Shown here: positions 1-8,191 of the stretch, one piece after another | Numbering within the stretch: position 1 is the stretch's first letter | Layout: the number at the start of each line of letters is the position of its first letter | Assembly: GCA_021791715.1 (NCBI GenBank) | Contig: JAJYWB010000022.1 | Span: 1-64,000, forward strand | Reading direction: 5' to 3' | Origin: Planctomycetota bacterium | GTDB lineage: Bacteria; Planctomycetota; Planctomycetia; Isosphaerales; Isosphaeraceae | DNA: 64,000 bases | Notes under the pieces: generated by a model | What the model was told of the DNA's origin: nothing | Databases searched by the model: none | The model's input: the letters and a program-made list of their open reading frames with translations, nothing else | Made by a program: the position numbers and the translations under genes

Positions 1-506
1 TTAACGCCCGATTCTCGATACTCGTCGAGCTTGCGCCTCATCTCGACGACCGAATTGCTTGGGCTGAGGATTTCGACCGCGAGATCGGGGACGATCGCGG
101 GGATCGGTTCGTCGGGATACGTTCGATCGGGCAAGTTTTGCCAGGAGATGAACGAGACGTCGGGGATACGTACTTGATCTTTAAGGATCTCGATCATTCC
201 ACCGTCGGCCAAGACGATACCAAGGTTTCGAGGCTTGATGTACGACCGCAGGATCGCGGCGATTTCAGACGCCAAATACGCTTCATGAAATCCCACGGTT
301 TTCTCCACCAAGACTCCGTCGTAGAGTTCGCAGAGGCGATTTTCGCGGTCGTGGATCGCCAAGACGTCTTCTTTTCGCGCGGAACCCGGCTTCGGGTTCA
401 ATCGAATGCGATCGATCGGGATCGAGCCGAACCGCCGCGCCAGCCGCGCCAGAGTCCACGCGGGAGCGGATCTCTTACCGATTCGCGGACTTGTCATTAA
501 TGTCAT
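1..506 (-). CDS. Uma2 family (DUF820) PD-(D/E)XK nuclease-fold protein, 3' end cut by window edge
   Basis: The protein has the Uma2/DUF820 pattern: an N-terminal block with RFGSIPIDRIRLNP and ELYDGVLVEKTVG, then a core with RIPDVSFISW, PDLAVEILSPSNS and KLDEYRESGVK, where the acidic and lysine residues match the PD-(D/E)XK nuclease-like fold. The family is predicted to be nuclease-like and is often amplified in planctomycetes and cyanobacteria; its biological role is not settled. I place the start at the ATG at 506, about 7 bases after an AAGAG motif; an in-frame ATG at 497 is the alternative. The last part of the gene (about 65 codons judging from the neighbour) lies outside the window. It is a tandem paralogue of the next gene: the ends are almost identical in DNA but the central part (about 175-290) differs strongly. 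Confidence 0.85.
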   Translation of the reverse strand, partial: MTLMTSPRIGKRSAPAWTLARLARRFGSIPIDRIRLNPKPGSARKEDVLAIHDRENRLCELYDGVLVEKTVGFHEAYLASEIAAILRSYIKPRNLGIVLADGGMIEILKDQVRIPDVSFISWQNLPDRTYPDEPIPAIVPDLAVEILSPSNSVVEMRRKLDEYRESGV

Positions 507-558
507 GATTCATCTCTTGAAAAAATCGATTGAATCAGAATAAAAAGAACAAGAGATA

Positions 559-1272
559 TCAGTTTTTGTTCGTCTCGTCTTTGGCGGGGGCTTCGGGTTT
601 GGCGAAGAGTTCGGCGAGCGAGATCGAGAAACCCGGCAAAACGTCTCCGCCGTCGAGCGTCGCGTCACGGCCGAGGATCGTCGGCTCGGTTTGTCCAGCG
701 GCGAGGTTCCACAGGCGGACCGATTCGGATTTGGGATCGACATACCAAACAAGTTTAACGCCCGATTCTCGATACTCGTCGAGCTTGCGCCTCATCTCGA
801 CGACCGAATTGCTTGGGCTAAGGATTTCGACCGCGAGATCGGGGACGATCGCGGGGATCGGCTCGTCTGGATACGTTCGATCGGGCAAGTTTTGCCAGGA
901 GATGAACGAGACGTCGGGGATACGTACTTGATCGGCAAGGATTTCGATCATTCCCCCCTCCCCCGCGACGAGCCCTAAACGATTGGATTCGACGAATCGA
1001 TCGATCAATCCACCCAATTTGATCGCGAGCCTTGATTCATGGTAACCCACGGTTTTCTCCACCAAGACTCCGTCGTAGAGTTCGCAGAGGCGATTTTCGC
1101 AGTCGTGGATCGCCAAGACGTCTTCTTTCCGAGCGAAACCCGGCTTCGGGTTTAATCGAATCCGATCGATCGGGATCGAGCCGAACCTCCGAGCCAACCG
1201 CGCCAGAGTCCACGCGGGAGCGACCCGAGAGCGGGTTCGATTCGTCCGAGCGTCGTGTACGAGTGTCGTCAT
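559..1272 (-). CDS. Uma2 family (DUF820) PD-(D/E)XK nuclease-fold protein, complete
   Basis: A 237-residue protein of usual length for Uma2/DUF820. Residues around 40-75 carry the DVLAIHD...ELYDGVLVEKTVG block; the nuclease-like core includes RIPDVSFISW, the acidic PDLAVEILSPSN motif and the later K of KLDEYRESGVKLVWYVDP. The start is ATG at 1272 preceded by a GGGGAACGGA stretch. It is a tandem duplicate of the gene at the left edge: 755-926 matches 1-172 with only a few substitutions, and about 1044-1215 matches about 290-460, while the segment between them is divergent. The C-terminal tail (AKPEAPAKDETNKN) is hydrophilic. Function within the cell is unknown; assignment to the family is secure. 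Confidence 0.88.
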   Translation of the reverse strand: MTTLVHDARTNRTRSRVAPAWTLARLARRFGSIPIDRIRLNPKPGFARKEDVLAIHDCENRLCELYDGVLVEKTVGYHESRLAIKLGGLIDRFVESNRLGLVAGEGGMIEILADQVRIPDVSFISWQNLPDRTYPDEPIPAIVPDLAVEILSPSNSVVEMRRKLDEYRESGVKLVWYVDPKSESVRLWNLAAGQTEPTILGRDATLDGGDVLPGFSISLAELFAKPEAPAKDETNKN

Positions 1273-1768
1273 CGCGATCCGTTCCCCGTGAATTGAAGAT
1301 CGTGCCCCACCATTTCGTAATTCTGGCGAGTTTTGATCGTTTCGGCAATCGACAAGGCGATTAGAAGGGGCTCATAGATAAAATATTAAAATTGTGTAAA
1401 TAATCTATAAATCGATTAATCGACGTATAGGTGCGATTTGCCGAGGCCGACCCTCGCGAATCGAGCGGGTCCGGCGCGAAGAGGTTTAAGCGAGCGATTC
1501 GGCGCGAAGGTTACGATGAAAAATCGCGATCCACTGGCGAAGCGAGGGCTCGGCGTGTTATTTTGATTCTCAAGGAACGCATCCCCCCGTCGGGCCGTCC
1601 CAGCGAGGCCCCGGGAGGCGTTGAATCGAGGGCTCGGCCGCGTCAGAGGCTCGAGCGTCCCGCGTCTCCTCCCCACCGAGATCGACCTTTCACTTCGCAT
1701 CGTTTGCAAGCGACGACGCGGGGGTTAGGCGCCTGATTCGTTCCCCGGAGAGGACGGTCGGAAGATCC
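1273..1768. other. Intergenic region without a recognised gene
   Basis: The interval upstream of the Uma2 pair and of tatC contains an AT-rich stretch (about 1370-1425) that is a plausible promoter region for the divergent transcripts. I see no convincing gene, tRNA or terminator. Confidence 0.5.
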
Positions 1769-2782
1769 ATGCCCGCCGATAAAGATTTATTTGAAGAAGA
1801 GCGATCGATGGTCGCCATGAGCTTTGGCGACCACATCGAAGAGTTACGCGTACGATTGATCCTGGCGCTGTTGGGACTTGCGGTGGGGGTTTTGATCACC
1901 TTCGTTCCGCCGCTCAATCTCGGCTTTCGCGTGATGCGACAGATGGAGGGACCCGCCGAGATCGCACTCGATCATTTTTACACCAAGCGGGCTTCCGAAC
2001 GCGCGCTCGAAGCCGAGAAGAATCACAAGTGGACGCAATCGCTCAAAATGGCGATTCCGGCGGAAGAATACGTGCGTGCGCTCGAGCGAATCGCTCCCGA
2101 TCTGAAACTTCCCAAGGCCGAGGCGATTCAGGGCAAAGAAATCGAGTTTCCCGTCACGCTTTCGGAAGCCGATTTGATCCGCACGCAGGCCAAGATCAAC
2201 GAAAAAAAGAATCCGATCATCACGCTCGCTCCGCTCGAGGGGATCACGATTTTCTTCATGGTTTGCTTGACGACGGGGCTCGTCATCGCCAGCCCCTGGG
2301 TTTTTTATCAGATCTGGGCATTTATCGCGGCGGGGTTGTATAAGCATGAGCGCGCTTATGTGAACAAGTTCTTGCCGATATCGCTGGGCCTTTTTTTATC
2401 GGGGGTGATGATTTGTTTTTTCGGCGTTCTTCCCGTAACGCTATCGATTTTGCTCGAGTTTAACGTGATGTTGGGGATCGAGCCTTCGTTGCGGTTGACC
2501 GATTGGATGGGGTTCGCGACGATTCTCCCGGTCGTTTTCGGCGTCTGTTTTGAAACTCCGCTCGTGATGTTGATTCTCGAACGGATCGGCATACTTTCGG
2601 TCGACGATTTTCGCTCGAAGCGCAAGTACGCGATCCTGATCATCGTCGTCGCCGCGGCGTTGCTCACCCCCGGACCCGACGTTTTCAGCCAGTGCATGCT
2701 CGCCGTTCCGATGATCGGGCTTTACGAGCTGGGGATCGTTTTAATCGCGCGGCGACCCGGAAAGTTGAAAGAATCCGATTAG
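1769..2782 (+). CDS. tatC: Sec-independent protein translocase TatC with large extracytoplasmic insert
   Basis: TatC is the polytopic membrane receptor of the twin-arginine translocase that exports folded proteins. The N-terminus has the family block MSFGDHIEELRVRL ahead of TM1 (about residues 30-47), and the later helices show the TatC pattern (SPWVFYQIWAFIAAGLYKHE, LPVVFGVCFETPLVML, AAALLTPGPDVFSQCML). At 337 residues it is about 80-90 longer than a typical TatC; the excess is a charged, mostly helical segment between TM1 and TM2 (about residues 50-150) that should face the periplasm. The start is an ATG after GGAAG. No tatA/tatB gene is adjacent. The following gene starts 42 bases downstream, so co-transcription is possible. 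Confidence 0.95.
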   Translation: MPADKDLFEEERSMVAMSFGDHIEELRVRLILALLGLAVGVLITFVPPLNLGFRVMRQMEGPAEIALDHFYTKRASERALEAEKNHKWTQSLKMAIPAEEYVRALERIAPDLKLPKAEAIQGKEIEFPVTLSEADLIRTQAKINEKKNPIITLAPLEGITIFFMVCLTTGLVIASPWVFYQIWAFIAAGLYKHERAYVNKFLPISLGLFLSGVMICFFGVLPVTLSILLEFNVMLGIEPSLRLTDWMGFATILPVVFGVCFETPLVMLILERIGILSVDDFRSKRKYAILIIVVAAALLTPGPDVFSQCMLAVPMIGLYELGIVLIARRPGKLKESD

Positions 2783-2824
2783 CAAACAATCGAATTCATA
2801 ATTGATTTTTATGCAAGAGCTTTC

Positions 2825-4351
2825 ATGATTAATGGGGTCGAGATTCATCGCGTGGCTTTGGTGGGGGCGGGTCCGGGCGATCCCGGCTTGCTCACGCGTC
2901 GCGGAGTCGAATTATTGGCTCGAGCCCAAGTCGTGATCTACGACCAGCTCGCCAACGCTCGACTGTTGGCTCTCGCCCCCGCCGAAGCCGAGCGAATCGA
3001 CGTCGGCAAACGCGCCGGACGGTGCGCGACGCCTCAAGAGACGATCAACGAGTTAATCGTTAAGCATGCGATAATCGGCAGGCGGGTCGTTCGGCTCAAG
3101 GGAGGCGATCCTTACGTGTTCGGCCGCGGCGCCGAGGAGGCCGAGTATTTGCGCGCCCGGGGGATCCCTTTCGAGGTCGTTCCGGGAGTCACCGCGGCGC
3201 TCGGCGCCTCGGCGTACGCGGGGATTCCGCTGACTCATCGCGACTTCGCGTCGGCGGTCGCGTTCGTCACCGGGCACGGAGAGATGGCCGAGAAACGGCT
3301 CGACTGGGCGAACCTGGCGCGATTTCCCGGAACGCTCGTCGTGTATATGGGTGTTAGAAGGCTTCATGAACATGTAAACGCATTGCTTGGTAACGGCAAA
3401 GACGCGACGACTTCCGCGGCGATCGTCGAACGCGGTACGCTCGCGGGGGGGCGTGTGATCGTCGGCGACCTGGCGTCGATCGCCGATCGCGCCGTCCAAG
3501 CGAACGTGAAGGCGCCGGCGCTGTTGATCGTCGGTGAAGTCGTCGCGCGACGCTCCGTGCTCGACTGGTTTGAAGAATCGCCGCTCGCGGGTTTGAGGAT
3601 CGTCGTCACCCGGCCATCGGCCGAGTTCGAAAGCGCGGCGCGCTCGCTCGAAGCGCTCGGCGCCGAGGCGATCGCCGCCCCGACCGTCGTCGTCGAACCT
3701 CCCGACGATTTCTCACAAGTCGACGCCGCGATTCAATCGATGAATTCGTATGATTGGATTGTTTTCACGTCGGCTAACGGCGTGCGTCATTTCCTCGATC
3801 GCGTGTTGCGGCTCGGTTTCGACGCACGCGTTTTGGGGGGCGTGCGAATCGCCGCGATCGGACCTTCGACCGCCGAAGCGCTCGCGCGATATTCGCTCAA
3901 GGCCGATCTGATTCCTCACAAATTTCGATCCGAGGAACTCGCGGGGGAACTCGCCGAGATCGCGCTCGGAAAGCGGGTTTTACTGGCGCGAGCCGATCGC
4001 GGTAGAACGCTGCTAAAAGACGAACTCGATGCGATCGCGCATGTCGATCAGATCGCTGTCTACAAAAATCGCGACGCGATTTCGCTCGACCCCGCGGTGA
4101 TCGAGAGGATCGACGAGGGAACGATCGATTGGGTGATCCTGACGAGTTCGGCGATCGCGCGGCGATTCCTCGAACTTCTTCCCGAATCGACACGCGTAAG
4201 AATGAAAGAGAACGTGCGAATCGCGACGATCAGCCCGGTGACTTCCGCCGCGGTTCGCGAGCTTGGATGCGAAGTCGACCTTGAGGCTTCAACTTACACG
4301 TGGGAAGGGATCGTGCAAGCCTTAACGCGGGTATCCAAACCCGCTCGGTGA
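2825..4351 (+). CDS. cobA-hemD: Fusion of uroporphyrinogen-III C-methyltransferase and uroporphyrinogen-III synthase
   Basis: A bifunctional tetrapyrrole enzyme of 508 residues. Residues about 8-250 are a SUMT/CobA methyltransferase: ALVGAGPGDPGLLT at the N-terminus, LKGGDPYVFGRGAEE near residue 95 and the VTGHGE segment, all typical of SAM-dependent precorrin-2 formation. Residues about 255-508 are HemD: GLRIVVTRPSAEFESAA at its start, DWIVFTSANGVRHFL, and the late VTSAAVRELG segment. HemD closes hydroxymethylbilane to uroporphyrinogen III; SUMT then methylates it toward sirohaem or cobalamin. Such fusions are known in other bacteria. It lies close behind tatC in the same direction; no other haem gene is near. 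Confidence 0.95.
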   Translation: MINGVEIHRVALVGAGPGDPGLLTRRGVELLARAQVVIYDQLANARLLALAPAEAERIDVGKRAGRCATPQETINELIVKHAIIGRRVVRLKGGDPYVFGRGAEEAEYLRARGIPFEVVPGVTAALGASAYAGIPLTHRDFASAVAFVTGHGEMAEKRLDWANLARFPGTLVVYMGVRRLHEHVNALLGNGKDATTSAAIVERGTLAGGRVIVGDLASIADRAVQANVKAPALLIVGEVVARRSVLDWFEESPLAGLRIVVTRPSAEFESAARSLEALGAEAIAAPTVVVEPPDDFSQVDAAIQSMNSYDWIVFTSANGVRHFLDRVLRLGFDARVLGGVRIAAIGPSTAEALARYSLKADLIPHKFRSEELAGELAEIALGKRVLLARADRGRTLLKDELDAIAHVDQIAVYKNRDAISLDPAVIERIDEGTIDWVILTSSAIARRFLELLPESTRVRMKENVRIATISPVTSAAVRELGCEVDLEASTYTWEGIVQALTRVSKPAR

Positions 4352-4449
4352 CAGGAACTTCTCATAATTATCCAAGTAAACGATACCGAAGCGATATGAG
4401 ATCGTCAGCTGGATTATTGATATAAGTATTCGAGGTGAAGTCGATTCGA

Positions 4450-4638
4450 TTAGCGGAATTCGCGATACGACTCGATTCCTTGCCAGAGGACGAGCCCCGC
4501 GCCGAGGAGGAACATGATATCGATCATGATGCTGACTTTTTGAAACGGGAAGCCGACGATCAGATCGAGTAAAAAGATGAGGATCACGAGCCCCGATGCG
4601 ATTACCGAACCGAGGCAAAGACGCTTTTCGAGATCCAT
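4450..4638 (-). CDS. Small two-helix membrane protein, unknown function
   Basis: A 62-residue protein beginning MDLEKRLCLGS with two strongly hydrophobic segments (about residues 11-30 and 36-52) joined by a short loop, ending in a charged tail (WQGIESYREFR). The ATG at 4638 follows a GGGAG motif by about 9 bases, which is why I reject a longer frame starting at 4755. It is convergent with the CobA-HemD gene. I do not recognise a family; such small membrane proteins are common in planctomycete genomes. Expression is likely but unproven. Confidence 0.6.
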   Translation of the reverse strand: MDLEKRLCLGSVIASGLVILIFLLDLIVGFPFQKVSIMIDIMFLLGAGLVLWQGIESYREFR

Positions 4639-5024
4639 GGACCGAGAGCTCCCAACAAACGAGCGCGATGATATTGCAAGGTTAATGATCCAATATAGCA
4701 CGGCGACATCGTCCGCCAAGGCGCGACCGCGCGGATTGGGAAATTCAGGAAACACGAGGTCGTTCTTTTCGGCTCGAAGCGAATGCGATTGGAATGTGAT
4801 CGGCGGCTCTTAAGGGTTTGAATGAAACCGCGATTCGGGGTGATCCGTCGAAACGCCGCGTGAGATTTGAGATTGAGCCGAAGAAACGAACGGGTGTATG
4901 CGGTTGATCGAACCGGTCCGCGCTCGCATAATGGAAAGCGGCCTATCGGGTCAGGTCGATCCCTCCGTGGAATCCCCGCCTCCGTTTCCCGCCGTTTGGT
5001 CATCGAAAGGTACGGGTTGTTCTT
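4639..5024. other. Intergenic region upstream of the inositol-phosphate synthase gene
   Basis: Separates the small membrane protein gene from the divergent inositol-phosphate synthase gene. It must hold promoters for both, but I find no clear -35/-10 pair and no convincing small gene. Confidence 0.4.
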
Positions 5025-6242
5025 ATGTCCGCTCGCCGTGTTGGAGTTTGGATCGTTGGAGCTTTCGGGGGAGTCGCCACGACGGTCGCTCTTGGGCTCT
5101 CGGCGATGAAGCGAGGACTCGCCCCCTCGACGGGGCTCGTTTCAGCGCTGCCGCTTTTCGACGGCCTCGATCTCGTCGATCCCGGCGAGCTCGTTCTAGG
5201 CGGGCACGAGCTTCGACTGACGAGCCTTGAAGAGTCGGCCGAGGAGTTTCGACAGGGTTCCGGGGTTTTCGATCGATCGTGGCTCGATGTATGCCGCGAC
5301 GATCTCGCGCAAGCGACGGCGCGCGTTCGTCCCGCGCCTCATCTTGGAATCGGTGCGACGATCGCCAAGCTCGCGACGTGGGAACCGGCGCATCAACCCA
5401 AAACGCCGCGGGCCGCGATCGATCTGATCGCCGCGGATTTGCGTGAGTTTGTCGCACGCGAATCGATCGATCACCTGATCGTGCTCAATCTCGCGAGCAC
5501 CGAGCCCCCGTTCGCCGTGGAAGCGGCGCATCAAACGTGGGATCGGCTGAAGCGCGAGCTGGGAAAACCCGACGAAACGCTCTTGCCTTCGAGCTCGCTG
5601 TACGCGATCGCGGCTCTGGAAGGCGGACATACACATATCAACTTCACGCCGAGTTTAGGCTCGTCTTTTCCGGCGGCTTACGAACTCGCCGAATCGACGA
5701 AGGCGATCCACGCGGGGAAAGACGGCAAGACCGGCGAAACGCTGCTCAAAACGGTGCTGGCGCCTATGTTTGCGCATAGAAATTTAGACGTGATGAGTTG
5801 GGTGGGGCATAATATTTTCGGCAATCGCGACGGCGTGGTGCTCGACGATCCCGCGAATAAGGCTTCAAAGGTCGGGTCTAAAGACAAGGTCGTCACGTCG
5901 ATTTTAGGTTATAAGCCGAGCACGCTCGTTTCGATCGAATACATTCCCGACATGGGGGATTGGAAAACGGCTTGGGATCACATTCACTTTCGCGGGTTCC
6001 TCGGCGCCAAGATGAAAATGCAGTTCATCTGGGAGGGATGCGACAGTCTGCTCGCCGCGCCGCTCGCGATCGACCTCGTTCGGCTCGCCGATTGGGAGAA
6101 ACGGCGCGGAACGATCGGTCCGCTCAAACACCTCGCGTCGTTCTTCAAAAGCCCCGAGGGGGTTGAGGAACACGATTTCTTCGAACAATTTCGGCTCCTG
6201 GTCGATCACGTCGATCAAGCCAAGAAAACAAATGTGCGTTGA
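5025..6242 (+). CDS. Inositol-3-phosphate synthase family protein (Ino1-like)
   Basis: A 405-residue member of the myo-inositol-1-phosphate synthase family, which converts glucose 6-phosphate to inositol 3-phosphate with NAD. The N-terminal Rossmann motif is VGAFGGVATT (about residues 11-20). Other family signatures are NLASTEPP, the SLYAIAALEGGHTHINFTPS block (about 197-216), VGHNIFGNRDG and the lysine-rich catalytic KMKMQFIWEGCDSLLAAPL near residue 330. The ATG is preceded by a weak GAAAGG at a long distance. It heads a three-gene run with a TIM-barrel isomerase (gap about 40) and a UbiA prenyltransferase (gap about 28), suggesting that the inositol product is processed and perhaps prenylated. 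Whether the substrate is strictly glucose 6-phosphate is inferred from family only. Confidence 0.88.
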   Translation: MSARRVGVWIVGAFGGVATTVALGLSAMKRGLAPSTGLVSALPLFDGLDLVDPGELVLGGHELRLTSLEESAEEFRQGSGVFDRSWLDVCRDDLAQATARVRPAPHLGIGATIAKLATWEPAHQPKTPRAAIDLIAADLREFVARESIDHLIVLNLASTEPPFAVEAAHQTWDRLKRELGKPDETLLPSSSLYAIAALEGGHTHINFTPSLGSSFPAAYELAESTKAIHAGKDGKTGETLLKTVLAPMFAHRNLDVMSWVGHNIFGNRDGVVLDDPANKASKVGSKDKVVTSILGYKPSTLVSIEYIPDMGDWKTAWDHIHFRGFLGAKMKMQFIWEGCDSLLAAPLAIDLVRLADWEKRRGTIGPLKHLASFFKSPEGVEEHDFFEQFRLLVDHVDQAKKTNVR

Positions 6243-6282
6243 TGTTTAAGATCGGCCCGGATATTTACGAATCGACTTTCCG

Positions 6283-7140
6283 ATGAAACTCGCCTTCAGC
6301 GCCAACGCGTACCTCCGGTTTCCTTTTGAATGCGCAGTCGAGCGGATCGCGTCGTTCGGCTACGAGGGGCTCGAGCTCTTGGCCGACGTTCCCCACGCGT
6401 GGCCCGCGGGGCTGTTGCCCGAAACCAAACGCGCGATCGTCGCGGCCATGAATAAACACAAGTTGGGATTCTCGAATGTGAATGCGTTTATGATGAACGC
6501 GATCGCGGATCGTCGCCAGCCGTATTGGCATCCTTCGTTCATCGAGCCCGACGTTCATTACAGGCGAACGCGAATCGATCATACGAAGCGTGCTCTCGAG
6601 CTGTGCGCCGAGCTCGGGGCGCCGCACATCACGACCGAGCCGGGGGGGCCGCTCGCTCCCGGGCAGAGTCGGAGCGAGGGGATCGACTTGTTCGTCGAGG
6701 CGCTCAAACCGCTCGCCGAACACGCGCATCACCTTGGCGTGATGCTGCTGATCGAGCCCGAGCCCGACCTTCTGGTTGAAACGACCGATCAATATCTGGA
6801 AATCGCCGAGCGTTTGAACGCTCCTTCGATCGGCCTCAATTTCGACGTCGGCCACGCGTATTGCGTCGCCGAGGACATCCCCGCGGCGATCGCCAAATTG
6901 TCTGCTCATATCAAACATTATCACTTCGAGGATATCGCCGCGACTCGCGTCCATCATCACCTTGTTCCCGGATCGGGAGCGATCGATTTCAAACCGATCG
7001 TCGACGCGATCGTGAAGACGCGATATGACGGCTGGATCACCGTCGAGCTTTATCCTTATCTCGACGACCCCGATTCCGCCGCCGAACGAGCCTTCGAGGT
7101 TCTAAAGCCGTTGATCAATCCCTCGTCCAATACCAAGTAA
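6283..7140 (+). CDS. Sugar phosphate isomerase/epimerase-like TIM-barrel protein (EboE-like context)
   Basis: A 285-residue xylose-isomerase-like/AP-endonuclease-2 family barrel. It starts MKLAFSANAY and shows regularly spaced likely metal ligands: E in LLIEPEPD (about residue 157), D and H in NFDVGHAY (about 187-191), H in KHYHFEDI (about 211) and E in ITVELYPY (about 254). These proteins usually isomerise or epimerise sugars or cyclitols with a divalent metal. The position between an inositol-phosphate synthase and a UbiA prenyltransferase suggests a cyclitol substrate. The arrangement recalls ebo/EDB clusters, which contain a TIM-barrel protein of this type. The substrate cannot be read from the sequence. 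Confidence 0.82.
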   Translation: MKLAFSANAYLRFPFECAVERIASFGYEGLELLADVPHAWPAGLLPETKRAIVAAMNKHKLGFSNVNAFMMNAIADRRQPYWHPSFIEPDVHYRRTRIDHTKRALELCAELGAPHITTEPGGPLAPGQSRSEGIDLFVEALKPLAEHAHHLGVMLLIEPEPDLLVETTDQYLEIAERLNAPSIGLNFDVGHAYCVAEDIPAAIAKLSAHIKHYHFEDIAATRVHHHLVPGSGAIDFKPIVDAIVKTRYDGWITVELYPYLDDPDSAAERAFEVLKPLINPSSNTK

Positions 7141-7168
7141 TCGATAGACAAGCGATTAACATAAGTTC

Positions 7169-8080
7169 ATGAAAACAAAAATTCTCGCTTATCTTCAGTT
7201 GACGCGTCTCCCGAACGTGATCACGGCGGCGGCTGACGGATTGACGGGATATTTGTTGATCGGCGGGTCGCTCGGCGATTTCTCCGCCTGGGCGCCGATC
7301 GTCGCGGCGTCGGCGTCGATTTACGCGGGGGGAGTCGCGCTCAACGACGTCCTCGACGCTCCCGCGGATCGTATCGAACGCCCCGATCGGCCGATCCCCT
7401 CGCGAAGCGTCTCGCTTCGATCGGCCTGGATCGTGAGCGTATGTTCGCTGACGCTCGGGATAGCCTTCGCGGCGCTCGCTCGATCGCCCCGAACGGTCGC
7501 GGTCGCGGCGTCGCTGGTTTTAACCGTCGTTTTATATAACTCTTTTTTCAAGAAAACAATTCTTGGACCCGAGGCGATGGGGACGTGCCGCGGCCTGAAC
7601 CTGCTGATGGGGATGAGCGCGGCGTCTCTTTCGGGAGGTCGAATATGTTGGTTCACCGCGGCGGCGTTCGGATTGTATGTGACGGGGATCACCTGGATCA
7701 GCCGATCCGAGGTCTCGGCTCGCGATAATCGCGGGATCATCGCCGGATCTTTGATCGAGAATCTCGCGTTTGTCGGTATATTCCTTGCAATTATGTCTTC
7801 GCGTGATTTTCCGAACACGACGGGGGATCGTCCGATCGTACCGATCGTCGGATTATTGGCTTTATTGCTCGAGGCGATGTGGGTGAACCTGCATTCGGGC
7901 GAGGCGATCCGCGAACCGACCCCCGAAAAAGTGCAAGCAGCGGTTCGCACGGGCGTACTGAGCCTTGTGGGAATCAATTTCGCTCTCGCGGCGTCGGTTC
8001 GTGGTGTCGCTCCGGCGCTCGCGGTCGCGTTTTGCTGGATCCTCGCGCGGATCGCGGCGCGAACGATGAAAGTCACGTAA
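7169..8080 (+). CDS. UbiA-family prenyltransferase (EboC-like)
   Basis: A 303-residue integral membrane protein of the UbiA superfamily, which transfers prenyl groups from isoprenoid diphosphates to acceptors. The first aspartate motif is NDVLDAPADRIERPDRPIPS (about residues 57-76), close to the NDxxDxxxD consensus; the second loop is SRSEVSARDNRG, less acidic than in ubiquinone or menaquinone enzymes, as is usual in EboC-like members. Eight or nine hydrophobic helices can be traced. It ends the run with the inositol-phosphate synthase and the TIM barrel and is convergent with a glycosyltransferase gene. A polar, cyclitol-derived acceptor is an inference from context. Confidence 0.85.
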   Translation: MKTKILAYLQLTRLPNVITAAADGLTGYLLIGGSLGDFSAWAPIVAASASIYAGGVALNDVLDAPADRIERPDRPIPSRSVSLRSAWIVSVCSLTLGIAFAALARSPRTVAVAASLVLTVVLYNSFFKKTILGPEAMGTCRGLNLLMGMSAASLSGGRICWFTAAAFGLYVTGITWISRSEVSARDNRGIIAGSLIENLAFVGIFLAIMSSRDFPNTTGDRPIVPIVGLLALLLEAMWVNLHSGEAIREPTPEKVQAAVRTGVLSLVGINFALAASVRGVAPALAVAFCWILARIAARTMKVT

Positions 8081-8191
8081 TTGACGAATCGCGGCGACGC
8101 ATCGAAAGACTCGCGCCGAGCGCTCGATCCCGCTCGTTGCGACGACGACCGGAGTATCAATAAGATCTTTTATCGTAATAAAAATAATATA

